Shown piece by piece: positions 44,991 through 54,328 of a DNA stretch of 64,000 bases. Position numbers and translations under genes: made by a program. This DNA comes from Chelatococcus caeni. Its GTDB lineage: Bacteria > Pseudomonadota > Alphaproteobacteria > Rhizobiales > Beijerinckiaceae. The stretch's first letter is position 1. Each line of letters begins with the position of its first letter. The stretch spans positions 186,001 through 250,000 of the forward strand of contig NZ_JACIEN010000005.1 in the NCBI RefSeq assembly GCF_014196925.1, read 5' to 3'. The notes under the pieces were generated by a model. That model saw only the letters and a program-made list of their open reading frames with translations. It was not told the origin of the DNA and did not search any database.

Positions 44991-46152
44991 GCTCCGCCCG
45001 CCGCGGCGGCAGCATCGCCGCAAGCGCGATGCCGGCGAGCGCGACGACGGCCACGAGGGCGGCGAGGCTCGGCCAGCCGAGGCTTCCGGCGAGGAGCCCC
45101 GCCGCGGCCGGGCCCACGAGCAGCCCGAGGTTGTTGCCCTGCATCAGCAGCCCCATGGTGGCGCCCGCGCGGTCGGCCCGCGGTGCGTAATGCGGCGCGG
45201 CATCGAAGAGGACGACGGGGATGAGGCCGGAGATGGCCGAGAACATGAGGCACGACACATAGGCGCCGGCGCCCGGCATCGACGGGGTGAAGATGCCGAT
45301 GCCGCAGACGGCCATGGCCGCGAAGCCGATGACGAGAAGGCCCCGACGGCTCCAGCCCCGGGCGATGAGGCGGCCGCAGACAAGGTTGCCGCCGGCACTG
45401 GCGAGGATGGCGAGCGCGGTCAGCAGGCTCGCCGCCGCCGGCGCAACGGCCAGGCGCTCGCCGAGGATCGTCGGCAGGAAGCCGAAGGCGGCGAAAAAGC
45501 CCATGCAGAAGGCCGCGAACAGCCCGGCGAGCAGCCATGGTCCGCGCCTGCCGAGGGTTTCGCGCGCATCCGCGCCCATGCCTTCCGGCGGAAGGGGCAG
45601 GGAAAGGCCCTTCGTGCGCAGAGCGACGACGAGAGCATAGCCCGCGAGCAGCGCGGCATTGCCGAGCCATAACCCGCGCCAGCCGAGGACGGGCAGCAGC
45701 GGCGCCGCGGCGAGGATGATCGTCATGCCCACCGGCATGAAGGTGCTCCACAGCGCGAAGACCCGGCCGGCGCGAGGCGCGGGCGTGATCGCCGCGAGAA
45801 GCGCGGGGGCCGCGACGACGACCGCGAGGAAGCCGAGGCCTTCGATGGCGCGGCTCGCGAGGAGGAGGGGCGCGCCGCCGGCGCCGGCCCCGATGGCGCT
45901 GCCGAGCGCCTGCAGGAGAAGGCCGCCGACGGCGAGCCGGCGCATGCCGGCGCGCCCTGCCGCGAGGCCGATCGCCATGCCCGCCACGGCGCCCACGATG
46001 GCGAAGGCCGAGAGCAGCCAGCCGGCGGCGGCAAGGGAGAGGCCGAGATCCGCCCGCACGGCTTCCAGCGCCAGCGGCGCCTTGCCCACCTGGAAGGCGG
46101 ACACGATGCCGGCGCCGACGATGAGGCCGGTCGTGCCGCGCCCGCCGGTCAT
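44953..46152 (-). CDS. MFS transporter (CynX/NimT-like)
   Basis: A 399-residue major facilitator with about twelve hydrophobic segments and the loop [20 protein letters not shown] after helix 2. It starts inside the wrbA stop (ATGA overlap) and so is coupled to it. The substrate is unknown. A drug or cyanate-type anion exporter is possible from the family. Confidence 0.86.
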   Translation of the reverse strand: MTGGRGTTGLIVGAGIVSAFQVGKAPLALEAVRADLGLSLAAAGWLLSAFAIVGAVAGMAIGLAAGRAGMRRLAVGGLLLQALGSAIGAGAGGAPLLLASRAIEGLGFLAVVVAAPALLAAITPAPRAGRVFALWSTFMPVGMTIILAAAPLLPVLGWRGLWLGNAALLAGYALVVALRTKGLSLPLPPEGMGADARETLGRRGPWLLAGLFAAFCMGFFAAFGFLPTILGERLAVAPAAASLLTALAILASAGGNLVCGRLIARGWSRRGLLVIGFAAMAVCGIGIFTPSMPGAGAYVSCLMFSAISGLIPVVLFDAAPHYAPRADRAGATMGLLMQGNNLGLLVGPAAAGLLAGSLGWPSLAALVAVVALAGIALAAMLPPRRAELSGGAKPSAAPS

Positions 46153-46841
46153 GCGTCCTCCCGCGCGCGGATGTCCCGCCGGGCTCGGCCGATGGCGAGA
46201 AGGCCGGCGATCTCCGCGACGTGGCGGCCCTGGAAGCGGGCGCCGGCGAGCTCGTTCTCGCTCGGGCGCCGGTCGCCGCCGCTGCCGTCGTCGGCGAGCG
46301 TCGAGGCGCCGTAGGGCGAGCCGCCGGTGATCTCGTCCATGCGCAATTGGCCCTTGAAGGTGTAGGGCAGGCCGACGACGACCATGCCAAGGTGCATCAT
46401 GACCACATGCGCCGTGAGGATCGTCGTCTCCTGCCCGCCGTGCTGGCTGCCGGTGGAGGTGAAGACGGCGCCGACCTTGCCGACCAGCGCGTCCCGCGCC
46501 CAGAGGCCGCCGGCCTGGTCGAGGAAGTTCTTCATCTGCGCCGCCATGTTGCCGAAGCGGGTGGGCGTGCCGATGACGATGGCGTCGTAGTCGGCGAGCT
46601 CGGCCACCGCGGCGACGGGCGCCTCCTGCGTCAGGTCGTAGCCGGCCCGGCGCGCCACCTCGACGGGCACCAGCTCCGGTACGCGCTTGACCGCGATCTC
46701 GGCTCCGGCCCCGCCGGCCCCTTCGGCAACCGCGGCGGCGAGGGCGGCAATATGGCCGTAGGACGAGTAATAGAGAACGAGCACCCGCGGGCGCACCTCG
46801 TTGCCGTGCCTGCCGTCCGTTATGTCTTCGCGTGTTCGCAT
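46149..46841 (-). CDS. wrbA: WrbA-like NAD(P)H:quinone oxidoreductase
   Basis: A 230-residue flavodoxin-fold protein. [19 protein letters not shown] is the FMN phosphate loop, [19 protein letters not shown] and [14 protein letters not shown] are WrbA signatures. It reduces quinones by two electrons and limits radical formation. I use ATG 46841, nine bases after GAGAGG; the ATG at 46850 abuts that site. It is divergent from a LysR gene across about 100 bases. Confidence 0.9.
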   Translation of the reverse strand: MRTREDITDGRHGNEVRPRVLVLYYSSYGHIAALAAAVAEGAGGAGAEIAVKRVPELVPVEVARRAGYDLTQEAPVAAVAELADYDAIVIGTPTRFGNMAAQMKNFLDQAGGLWARDALVGKVGAVFTSTGSQHGGQETTILTAHVVMMHLGMVVVGLPYTFKGQLRMDEITGGSPYGASTLADDGSGGDRRPSENELAGARFQGRHVAEIAGLLAIGRARRDIRAREDA

Positions 46842-46889
46842 GTCGTGCATCCTCTCAGCGCGTGGCACAGAAGAGATGGACGCTTGCAT

Positions 46890-46929
46890 CGATCGATATA
46901 AGTGAGAAAATTTCGCTCTGAACGATCGA
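46890..46929. promoter_or_regulatory. wrbA/LysR divergent control region
   Basis: The palindromic core CGATCGA occurs at 46890-46896 and 46923-46929, 33 bases apart, in an AT-rich stretch between the divergent wrbA and LysR genes. This fits LysR-type activation and recall binding sites. Confidence 0.4.
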
Positions 46930-46940
46930 AGATTTAGATC

Positions 46941-47867
46941 ATGCTGGATGCACTCACTCTCGATCAGCTCCGGGTTTTTGTCGCGGTCGCCGAGGCCGGC
47001 AGCTTCCGCGCGGCCGCCGCGCGCCTCGGCCGTGTGCAGTCGGCCATCAGTCATGCGATGGCCAATCTCGAGGCGGAGCTCGGCCTTGCCCTGTTCGACC
47101 GCTCGGGCCGGCGCCCGGTGCTGACCCGGGAGGGCAGGGCGCTGCTCGAGGATGCGCGGGCGGCGCTGCTCAAGGTCGATTTCCTGCGCGCCCGGGCGCG
47201 CGGCCTCTCGCAGGACCTCGAGATCGAGCTGCCGATCGTGGTCGACACGCTCTTTTCCCTGCCCGTCATCGCGGCCGCTCTGCGCGACCTCAGGGCGAGC
47301 CACCCGTCCGTGGCGGTGCGCGTCTCCTTCCTGCCGCTCGGCGGTCCGCTCGTCGCCGTGCGCGAAGGCCGCTCGACGCTCGGCATCAACGTGGGCGGCG
47401 ACTTTCCCGACCCGCGCATCGCGCGCCGCATCCTGACGCGGCTCGCCTTCGTCGCCGTCGCCGCCGCCTCTCATCCGCTCGGCCAGCGCGATCCGCAGGA
47501 GCCGCTCGGCATGGAGGACCTCGCCGACCACCTGCAGATCGTGCTCGAGGATCCCTCGCCCCTGTCGCAGGGGCGGGACTTCGGCGTCCTGTCGCCGGGC
47601 ACCTGGCGCGTCGACACCCAGGAGGTGAAGCACGCGCTCATCCTCGGCGGCCTGGGCTGGGGGCGCCTGCCGTTGTGGCTCGTGGCGCGCGATCTCGCCG
47701 AGGGCCGCCTGGTGCGGCTCAATGCGACGGCCTTCGGGCCGGGCGGGGAGGCCGTCGTCACCGCCTATCTGGTGCACCGGACGGACGCGCCGCTCGGCCC
47801 GGCGGCGCGCGCCTTCGGTGCGGCGCTCGAACGGCACGCCGGCGCCGGACCCGCCATTGAGCGGTGA
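46941..47867 (+). CDS. LysR-family regulator
   Basis: A 308-residue LysR regulator. The N-terminal winged helix is typical ([34 protein letters not shown]) and a type 2 periplasmic-binding-like sensor domain follows. Divergent from wrbA and its MFS partner, which it most probably activates in response to a quinone or electrophile. The start codon has only a weak ribosome site (GAAG). Confidence 0.9.
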   Translation: MLDALTLDQLRVFVAVAEAGSFRAAAARLGRVQSAISHAMANLEAELGLALFDRSGRRPVLTREGRALLEDARAALLKVDFLRARARGLSQDLEIELPIVVDTLFSLPVIAAALRDLRASHPSVAVRVSFLPLGGPLVAVREGRSTLGINVGGDFPDPRIARRILTRLAFVAVAAASHPLGQRDPQEPLGMEDLADHLQIVLEDPSPLSQGRDFGVLSPGTWRVDTQEVKHALILGGLGWGRLPLWLVARDLAEGRLVRLNATAFGPGGEAVVTAYLVHRTDAPLGPAARAFGAALERHAGAGPAIER

Positions 47868-47929
47868 CAAGCCGGGCGCGTCGTGAGAAGACGGTGTGAG
47901 CCCCGACCCAGCCGCGAGGTGCGACCCCC

Positions 47930-48604
47930 ATGCGTATCGAACCCGTCTTCCTGTTCGATCTCGACGGAACGCTCGTCGACAGCGTCTACCAGCATGTCCT
48001 TGCCTGGAAGGAGGCGCTCGATGCCGAGGGCATCGACCTGTCCGTCTGGCGCATCCACCGCAAGATCGGCATGAGCGGCGGCCTCTTCACCAACCAGCTC
48101 CTGCGCGAGACGGGCATGGATATCTCGGCCGAGCGCGTCGACCGCCTGCGCCAGGGTCACGCGGCGGCCTACAAGCGCCTCGCCGGCCAGGTGCGGCCGC
48201 TGCCCGGGGCGCGCGAACTGCTCGCCTGGCTCACCGACAACGGCATTCCCTGGGCGATCGCCACCAGCGGCCGCATGGAGACGGCATCGCTCAACATCGA
48301 GGCGCTCGGCGTCGACCCCGCCAGGGTGCCGGTCGTCACGCGCGACCAGGTGAAATACGCCAAGCCCGACCCCGACCTCTTCGTCGCCGCCGCCGGCCGG
48401 CTCGCCGCGCCCATCGAGACGGCGGTCGTCGTCGGCGACGCCATCTGGGACATGCTGGCGGCAACGCGCTGCCGCGCGCTCGGCGTCGGCCTCCTGAGCG
48501 GCGGCTACGGCCCGGATGAGCTGCGCCAGGCCGGCGCCTTCCGCGTCTACGACGACCCGGCCGACCTGCTCAAGCACATCGACGAGGTAGGCGGCCGGCG
48601 GTAG
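47930..48604 (+). CDS. HAD-family phosphatase
   Basis: A 224-residue HAD hydrolase of the phosphoglycolate-phosphatase/beta-phosphoglucomutase-like group. The nucleophile Asp10 and acid Asp12 are in [11 protein letters not shown], motif II Thr/Ser is in AIATSGRME, the Lys in [10 protein letters not shown] and the acid pair in [10 protein letters not shown] helical cap lies between motifs I and II. It dephosphorylates a small phosphate ester; the substrate is unknown. GAGGTG precedes the ATG. Confidence 0.88.
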   Translation: MRIEPVFLFDLDGTLVDSVYQHVLAWKEALDAEGIDLSVWRIHRKIGMSGGLFTNQLLRETGMDISAERVDRLRQGHAAAYKRLAGQVRPLPGARELLAWLTDNGIPWAIATSGRMETASLNIEALGVDPARVPVVTRDQVKYAKPDPDLFVAAAGRLAAPIETAVVVGDAIWDMLAATRCRALGVGLLSGGYGPDELRQAGAFRVYDDPADLLKHIDEVGGRR

Positions 48605-48642
48605 CTCCCCATCCCGCGGCGAATCCGGCTATCGTCCGCGCC

Positions 48643-49800
48643 ATGGCGCCCAAGACGACGACACCCCACGTTCTTTCCAAGGCCGCGGCCAGGCATATCT
48701 GGATCGCCGCGCAACGGCTCGACACGCCCGAGCCCTTCGGCGCGGGACCGGAGGCGACGCAGGCTGCGGTCGAACATCTCGGCTATGTGCAGATCGACAC
48801 CATCAACGTCATCGAGCGCTGCCATCACCACATCCTGTGGACGCGCATCCCGGCCTATCGCCGCGAGGACCTCGCCCGGGCGCAGAGCGTCGACAAGAGC
48901 GTCTTCGAATATTGGACGCACGCCCTGTCCTACGTGCCGACGCGGGACCTGCGCTTCTATCTCGGCGCGATGAAGCGCTACCGCCGGCAGCCGCGGCCGT
49001 GGTTCGCCTCGGTCAAGAAGGCGGATCTCGGCAAGGTGCTGACGCTCGTCAGGAGCGAAGGACCGCTGACCATCCGCGACATCGAGGACGACGTCCTCGT
49101 CGAGAAGGACCATCCCTGGGCCAGCCGCAAGCCGTCGAAGCGGGCGCTGCAGCTCGCCTTCTACACGGGCGTGCTGACGGTTAGCGCCCGCAACGGCATG
49201 GTCAAGACCTACGAGCTGATGGAGCGGCATTTCGGCTGGGACGCGCCGCCGAAGCCGGCCTCCGAGAAGGAGCGGGCGGCCTATCTGCTCGACCGCGCGC
49301 TCAGGGCGCAGGGCCTCGTGAGCCTCGATTCCATCTGCTATCTCGACGCCGGCAGCAAGCCCGCCGTGCGGCAGGCGATCGAGGCGCGGGTGCGCCGCAA
49401 GGAGCTCGTGCCCGTCGTCCTCGCGGGGGAGGAGAAGCTGCTCCACTGGGCCCGGCCGGAGGTGCTGGCCACGGCGGGCGGCGCGCCGTCCGATACGGTG
49501 CACATCCTCTCGCCCTTCGACCCGCTCATGATCCAGCGCAAACGGGCGCACCTCTTCTTCGGCTACGAGCACCGCTTCGAGGCCTATGTGCCGAAGGACA
49601 AGCGCCGTCTCGGCTATTTCGCGCTGCCGGTCCTCGTCGGCGACGAGATCGTCGCCGCCATCGACCTCAAGGCGGACCGGGAGAACGGCAAGCTGCTCAT
49701 CCAGCAGTGGACCTGGTTCACCGAGGGCGTGCGCGAGGGCCTGAAGACGGTGATCGACGAGGAGCTGCACCGCTTCGAGCGCTTCCAGCTGGCGCGTTGA
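48643..49800 (+). CDS. YcaQ/AlkZ-like winged-helix DNA glycosylase
   Basis: A 385-residue protein of the HTH_42 family, which includes AlkZ and E. coli YcaQ, glycosylases that unhook interstrand crosslinks and remove bulky adducts. The catalytic QxD motif is Gln50-Ile-Asp52 in YVQIDTINVIERCHHH. SPFDPLMIQRKRAHLFFGY is the conserved C-terminal segment. It stands alone between a HAD phosphatase and a convergent gene, with only a weak ribosome site. Confidence 0.88.
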   Translation: MAPKTTTPHVLSKAAARHIWIAAQRLDTPEPFGAGPEATQAAVEHLGYVQIDTINVIERCHHHILWTRIPAYRREDLARAQSVDKSVFEYWTHALSYVPTRDLRFYLGAMKRYRRQPRPWFASVKKADLGKVLTLVRSEGPLTIRDIEDDVLVEKDHPWASRKPSKRALQLAFYTGVLTVSARNGMVKTYELMERHFGWDAPPKPASEKERAAYLLDRALRAQGLVSLDSICYLDAGSKPAVRQAIEARVRRKELVPVVLAGEEKLLHWARPEVLATAGGAPSDTVHILSPFDPLMIQRKRAHLFFGYEHRFEAYVPKDKRRLGYFALPVLVGDEIVAAIDLKADRENGKLLIQQWTWFTEGVREGLKTVIDEELHRFERFQLAR

Positions 49801-49817
49801 CCGGACGCCCCGCTGGG

Positions 49818-50915
49818 TCAGCGCATGTCCTGAAGGCGGTCGCGCAGGGCGCGCATGTCCGCGTGGACGCTCTCGATGTCGCGGATGGCGAAGCCCTCCG
49901 CCAGCGCCGGGGAGTGGCGGGCGAGGGCATCGCGCAGGGCGCCCGTATAGACCGCGCGGTCGCCGTCGATGACGAGGCCGCCGCGCGCCTCGAAGGCGCG
50001 GTTCCACGCCACCGCCTCCTCCTCCGTCACGCCCGGCGGCAGACGCAGGGCGAGCCGCCCGTCGCGCAGCGCGACGGGATAGCCGCCCGGGCGTCCGCCG
50101 GGTCCCGGCGCATGGCCGGTCCAGTCCTCACCGGCCGCCATCGCGAGCACCAGCGGCACGCCGCTCGCGCCGGAGATGTCGATGACGGGCTCGGGTGTCA
50201 GGCGGATGTCGGCGAAGGCGCCGTAGACGTCCGTGATTTCCTGTCCGTCGATCCACACCCGTGGCGGCCTTTCCGAGCGGGCCTCGGGCGCCCGGCGGAA
50301 GGGGGCGAGGTTCTGGTAATGGGCGAGCACCTGGATGCGCGCCGGGTCGGCGATGCCGCGGGCGCCGGCGAAGGCATTGGAGAGGATGGCGACATTGCCC
50401 ATGCCGCAGGCGACGTCGTGGCCGAGCGCGGCGATGAGCCCGTTGACGACATCCGGGAAACAGCAGTTGACGAATGCCGCGCCGTTGCCCGCGGCGGAGA
50501 TCGCCGCCGCGACGCGGGCGGAGATCAGCGTCTGGAAGACGGCGGTGGCGCTGAGGCCGCCCTCCGCCACGAGCTGCGACCAGGCATCGCCCGTGGTCGC
50601 GATCACCTGCGAGGTCTGCACCGAGGCGGCCTGCACCACGACCTTCGGCCGGGTCGCGCTGATCAGCGCCGGGGCCGCGTCGGGCGCCAGAAGGTCGGTG
50701 CGATAGCCGCGGAAGGTGGCCGGCGCGCCGAAGATGGCGGCGCGGGCATTCGCCGCCAGCACCAGCCAGTTCAGGCGATCGGCGTTGCGGCCGGCGATGA
50801 CGACCGAGACGGGGCGGCGCGCCGTCCCGGCGAGGTCGAAGGCGATGCGGGCGGCGAAGCCGCCGGTGCCGCTGAGCAGGATGTCGCAGCTCTCGTGCTC
50901 ACAGCTCTCGTGCAT
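49818..50915 (-). CDS. Rossmann-fold protein of unknown function
   Basis: A 365-residue protein that I cannot assign to a named family. Residues ~11-45 form a Rossmann dinucleotide site (ILLSGTGGFAARIAFDL, then VVIAGRNADRL), reminiscent of saccharopine-dehydrogenase-like or lysine-ketoglutarate-reductase-like proteins. The rest has no motif I recognise. The N-terminus has a small tandem repeat (HESCEHESC). It starts one base after the CoA ligase stop, so it is probably the last enzyme of the minus-strand catabolic set. A dehydrogenase acting on a CoA-linked or free hydroxy acid is a guess. Confidence 0.75.
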   Translation of the reverse strand: MHESCEHESCDILLSGTGGFAARIAFDLAGTARRPVSVVIAGRNADRLNWLVLAANARAAIFGAPATFRGYRTDLLAPDAAPALISATRPKVVVQAASVQTSQVIATTGDAWSQLVAEGGLSATAVFQTLISARVAAAISAAGNGAAFVNCCFPDVVNGLIAALGHDVACGMGNVAILSNAFAGARGIADPARIQVLAHYQNLAPFRRAPEARSERPPRVWIDGQEITDVYGAFADIRLTPEPVIDISGASGVPLVLAMAAGEDWTGHAPGPGGRPGGYPVALRDGRLALRLPPGVTEEEAVAWNRAFEARGGLVIDGDRAVYTGALRDALARHSPALAEGFAIRDIESVHADMRALRDRLQDMR

Positions 50916-50916
50916 G

Positions 50917-52452
50917 TCAGGCCTCCTGCATGGCGAGCCGGTCCCAGCAGTCGTCGCGGCTCGCGGGCAGCTTGTGCTTCATGATGCGCTGGCTCGCCGT
51001 GCGCTCGAAATCCGAGACGACGGCGATATAGCGGGGGTTCTGGTAGGAGGCGAGGCGCGCCCCGAGCCAGCGCGACAAAGCCGCCGCGTCGATGCGGCTG
51101 CCGGGGCGCGGCTTGACGAAGAGCTTGATGTCCTGCTCGCCGACGTCCGTCGCGACGCCGATCATGGCGCAGTCCTCGACGTCCGGGTGTTCGGCGGCGA
51201 CGTGCTCCACCTCCCAGGCCGAGACATTCTCGCCGCGGCAGCGCACGCTGTCGGTCATGCGGCCGTGGAAGAGGAGGTTGCCGGCGGCATCGTAGGAGCC
51301 GAGGTCGCCCGTATGCAGCCGGCCGCCGCGCAGGGCCTTCGCGGTCGCTTCCGGATTGTCGAGATAGCCCTCGAAGAGGGCGCCCGGCAGGCTCGTCTCG
51401 ACGACGATCTCGCCGCGCGCGCCGGGGCCGACCGGCGCGCCGGCCTCGTCGAGCAGCAGCACCTTGAACCAGGGCAGGGGCGCGCCGACGGCGCCGACGG
51501 CGCCGCTGTCGTTGAAGGTGGTGATGCTGGAGGCCTCGGTCATGCCGTAGCACTCGCGGATCTCGACGCCGAAGCGCTCCTCGAAGCGGCGCCAGATCTC
51601 CGGCGGGCAGCCGCCGCCCCAGGCGATGCGCACCTTGTGCGCCCGGTCCTGCGGTCCCTCCGGCTGCTTGAGCAGGATCTGCAGGATGCCGCCGAGATAG
51701 TGGATATGCGTCGCCCCCTCGGCGGCCACCTGGCCCCAGAAGCGGCTGGCGCTGAAGCGGTCCACCATGGCGAGGGTGATGCCGTGCGTCATCGGCAGGA
51801 GCATCAGTTGCGCGCCGCCGATGTGGTAGAGCGGCTCCCACACGAAGAAGACGTCGCCCGGGCGCGCCACCGACACGCGCGACACCGCTTCGGAGGCGAG
51901 CCGCAGCATCCGGTGCGAGACGATGACGCCCTTGGGACGCCCGGTCGTGCCGGAGGTGTACATGATGGCCGCCGTGGCTTCGGGCCCCGGCAGCGGCGCA
52001 TCGAAGGGATGGCCGCTCGCCAGCACGGCCTGCAGCGCCGCCGGCGCCTCCGGCGTGCCGTTGAGCATCAGCTCCGGCCCGCTGCCGCCGGTCGCCTCCG
52101 TGACGGTCCCGAGGAGGTCGCGCTCGACGACGAGGAGCTTCGGCGCGGCATGGGAGAGGAGATAGGCGAGCCCGTCGCCGCGCTGCTGCACGTTGACCGG
52201 TACCCAGGCGATGCCGGCGCGCATGAGGCCGAAGACGACGGCGAGCGTTGCCGGGCTGTTGCGCAGCATCACGGCGACGCGGTCTCCCGGACCGATGCCG
52301 CGCGCGGCGAGCTCGGCCGCAAAAGCCGCCGCCTCGCCGGCGAGCCGCTTGAAGGTCAGCGGCGCCCCGTTGAAGCGGGCGTAGATGCCGTCCGGGTCGC
52401 TCGCGGCGCGCGCCTCCAAAAGGCCGGCAAATCCATCCTCGGTCAAAGCCAT
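50917..52452 (-). CDS. acyl-CoA ligase, CaiC-like AMP-forming enzyme
   Basis: A 511-residue adenylate-forming ligase. The P-loop is MYTSGTTGRPKGV, A5 is ECYGMTEASS, A7 is HTGDLGSYD and the C-terminal catalytic Lys lies in SQRIMKHKLP. The order of motifs and short N-terminus resemble carnitine/crotonobetaine-CoA ligase (CaiC) and related carboxylic acid ligases. With the crotonase-fold protein in the same strand group it suggests CoA-activation of a small, possibly zwitterionic, acid brought in by the linked importer. Confidence 0.88.
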   Translation of the reverse strand: MALTEDGFAGLLEARAASDPDGIYARFNGAPLTFKRLAGEAAAFAAELAARGIGPGDRVAVMLRNSPATLAVVFGLMRAGIAWVPVNVQQRGDGLAYLLSHAAPKLLVVERDLLGTVTEATGGSGPELMLNGTPEAPAALQAVLASGHPFDAPLPGPEATAAIMYTSGTTGRPKGVIVSHRMLRLASEAVSRVSVARPGDVFFVWEPLYHIGGAQLMLLPMTHGITLAMVDRFSASRFWGQVAAEGATHIHYLGGILQILLKQPEGPQDRAHKVRIAWGGGCPPEIWRRFEERFGVEIRECYGMTEASSITTFNDSGAVGAVGAPLPWFKVLLLDEAGAPVGPGARGEIVVETSLPGALFEGYLDNPEATAKALRGGRLHTGDLGSYDAAGNLLFHGRMTDSVRCRGENVSAWEVEHVAAEHPDVEDCAMIGVATDVGEQDIKLFVKPRPGSRIDAAALSRWLGARLASYQNPRYIAVVSDFERTASQRIMKHKLPASRDDCWDRLAMQEA

Positions 52453-52545
52453 CGTCAGCGTCTCTTGCTCGATCGAAGCCGCAGTCCGGCTGGCGCGAGG
52501 CCCTCGGGAGCGGGCTCGCGCACCGCGGCGCGCGTTGCACGGATT

Positions 52546-52567
52546 GCCGGCCGCCCGGGCGGCCGGC
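52546..52567 (-). terminator. perfect 22-base GC palindrome after the permease
   Basis: Two 11-base arms meet with no spacer (axis between 52556 and 52557), starting four bases beyond the fused permease stop on the minus strand. It could fold to a 9-bp stem with a four-base loop. There is no U-tract, so it may be a stabiliser rather than a true terminator before the CoA ligase. Confidence 0.45.
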
Positions 52568-52570
52568 GGT

Positions 52571-54328
52571 TCAGGGCGAGCGGCGGAACCGCTCGGCGAC
52601 GAGGAGCAGCGCCGTCACGATCACGAAGACCACGACGGAGACCGCCGCCAGCGTCGGGTTGAGCTGCAGGATCATGTCGTCCCACATCTGCTTGGGCAGC
52701 GTCGTCTTCACCCCGCCGCTGACGAAGATGGCGATGGTCAGCTCGTCGAAGGAGGTGATGAAGGCGAAGAGGAAGGCGGCGATGAGCCCGCCCTTCACCA
52801 GCGGCACGGTGATGAGGAAGAGCGTGCGCAGGCGGTTGGCGCCGAGCGTCGCCGCCGCCTGGTCGAGGCGGGTGTCGTAGCTCTTCAGCACCGCCGCGAT
52901 GGTGACCAGCGTGAAGGGGATGGCGAGCACGGTGTGGCCGATGACGAGGCCGAGGTCGCTCGCCACGAGGCCGAGCTGGGCGAAGAGGTAGAACAGCCCG
53001 ACCGCGATGACGATGCGCGGCACGATCATCGGCGCGAGGAAGAAGGCGAAGATGGCGCCGTTCCAGCGGCTGTTGCTGCGGGCCAGCGCGAGCGCCGCGA
53101 GGCCGCCGATGATCGTCGCGGCCACGGCCGTCGCACCGGCGACGAGGAAGGAGCGGATGGTGGCCGACACCCACAGCGGCGAGGAGAAATAGGTCTCGAA
53201 CCAGCGCAGGCCGTAGCCGGGCGGCGGGAATTCGAGGAACTGCGACGTCGTGAAGGCGATGGGGATGACGATGAGCGTCGGCGCGACGAGGAAGACGATG
53301 ACGGCGCCGGAGACGGCAGGCAGCATGGCTCGGCCGGCGCGCGCGCCGAAGAGGCGCTGCACCGGCGCGGCAAGGAGCGCGCTCGCCCCGGCGAGGCCGT
53401 GCAGTACGGCGAGGCCCGCAAGGCGCAGCCGCCCCGTCGCTTCCTTGCCGTCCGAGCCCTGGCCGGTCACCGTCGAGAGGCCGAAGACGCGGTCGTAGAC
53501 CCAGCACGAGACCAGGGCCGCCACCAGCATCATGGCGGCGAGCGCGCCGGCGAAGGACCAGTTCAGGAGCTCCTGCACCTGGGTGATGATGAGCTGGGCG
53601 AGCATCGTCTCGCGCCGTCCGCCGAGGAAGGCCGGCACGATGAAGAAGCCGAGCGAGGAGATGAAGACGAGGAGCCCGGCGGCGGCAACGCCCGGCAGCG
53701 ACAGTTTGAAATAGACGAGCCAGAAGGCATGGGCGGGCGAGGCGCCGAGCGTCTGCGCCGCCTGCACGAGGCGCCGGTCGATGCCGGCCATCACCGGCAG
53801 CATGGTCATGACCGCGAGCGGCACCATGGCGTGCACCATGCCGATCATGACGCCGAGCTCGTTGTTGATGAGCGCCAGCGGCTGCGAGACGACCCCGGAG
53901 CCGACGAGGATCTCGTTGACGACGCCGGTGCGGCCGAGGAGCAGCATGAAGGCGAAGGTCTTGACGAGATAGCTCGTCCAGAACGGCACCATGACGAAGA
54001 TGAGCATGCGCCCGCGCATCGCATCCGGCATCCGCGCCAGCCAATAGGCGAGGGGATAGCCGAGGAGGAGCGAGAAGAGCGCCGTGTAGCCGGCGATCTT
54101 GAAGGTGATGCCGAGGACGCGGATGTAGACGTCCGTCGTCGCGATGCGCGCGAAGGAGGCAAGGCTGAAGGCGCCCGTCTCGGTGTCCTGCACGCTGAGC
54201 ACGAGCAGGCGCGCCACCGGGAAGGCGAAGAAGACGACGAGCAGCAGGAAGCCGGGCACGGCAAGCCACAGCGGGCTCGGCCGCCAGGTCCGCGGGCTCG
54301 CCGCCGGGAGCGACAGCGCCATCGTCAT
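52571..54328 (-). CDS. ABC importer permease, fused PotB-PotC type
   Basis: A 585-residue protein with two polyamine-type permease domains in one chain, each with an EAA loop (QAAQTLGASPAHAFWLVYF and QAAATLGANRLRTLFLIT). About twelve helices are visible, with a linker around residues 290-330. Usually these are separate proteins, so the fusion is notable. ATG 54328 overlaps the ATPase stop by four bases. It forms the channel for the importer served by the 55539-56606 binding protein. Confidence 0.9.
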   Translation of the reverse strand: MTMALSLPAASPRTWRPSPLWLAVPGFLLLVVFFAFPVARLLVLSVQDTETGAFSLASFARIATTDVYIRVLGITFKIAGYTALFSLLLGYPLAYWLARMPDAMRGRMLIFVMVPFWTSYLVKTFAFMLLLGRTGVVNEILVGSGVVSQPLALINNELGVMIGMVHAMVPLAVMTMLPVMAGIDRRLVQAAQTLGASPAHAFWLVYFKLSLPGVAAAGLLVFISSLGFFIVPAFLGGRRETMLAQLIITQVQELLNWSFAGALAAMMLVAALVSCWVYDRVFGLSTVTGQGSDGKEATGRLRLAGLAVLHGLAGASALLAAPVQRLFGARAGRAMLPAVSGAVIVFLVAPTLIVIPIAFTTSQFLEFPPPGYGLRWFETYFSSPLWVSATIRSFLVAGATAVAATIIGGLAALALARSNSRWNGAIFAFFLAPMIVPRIVIAVGLFYLFAQLGLVASDLGLVIGHTVLAIPFTLVTIAAVLKSYDTRLDQAAATLGANRLRTLFLITVPLVKGGLIAAFLFAFITSFDELTIAIFVSGGVKTTLPKQMWDDMILQLNPTLAAVSVVVFVIVTALLLVAERFRRSP

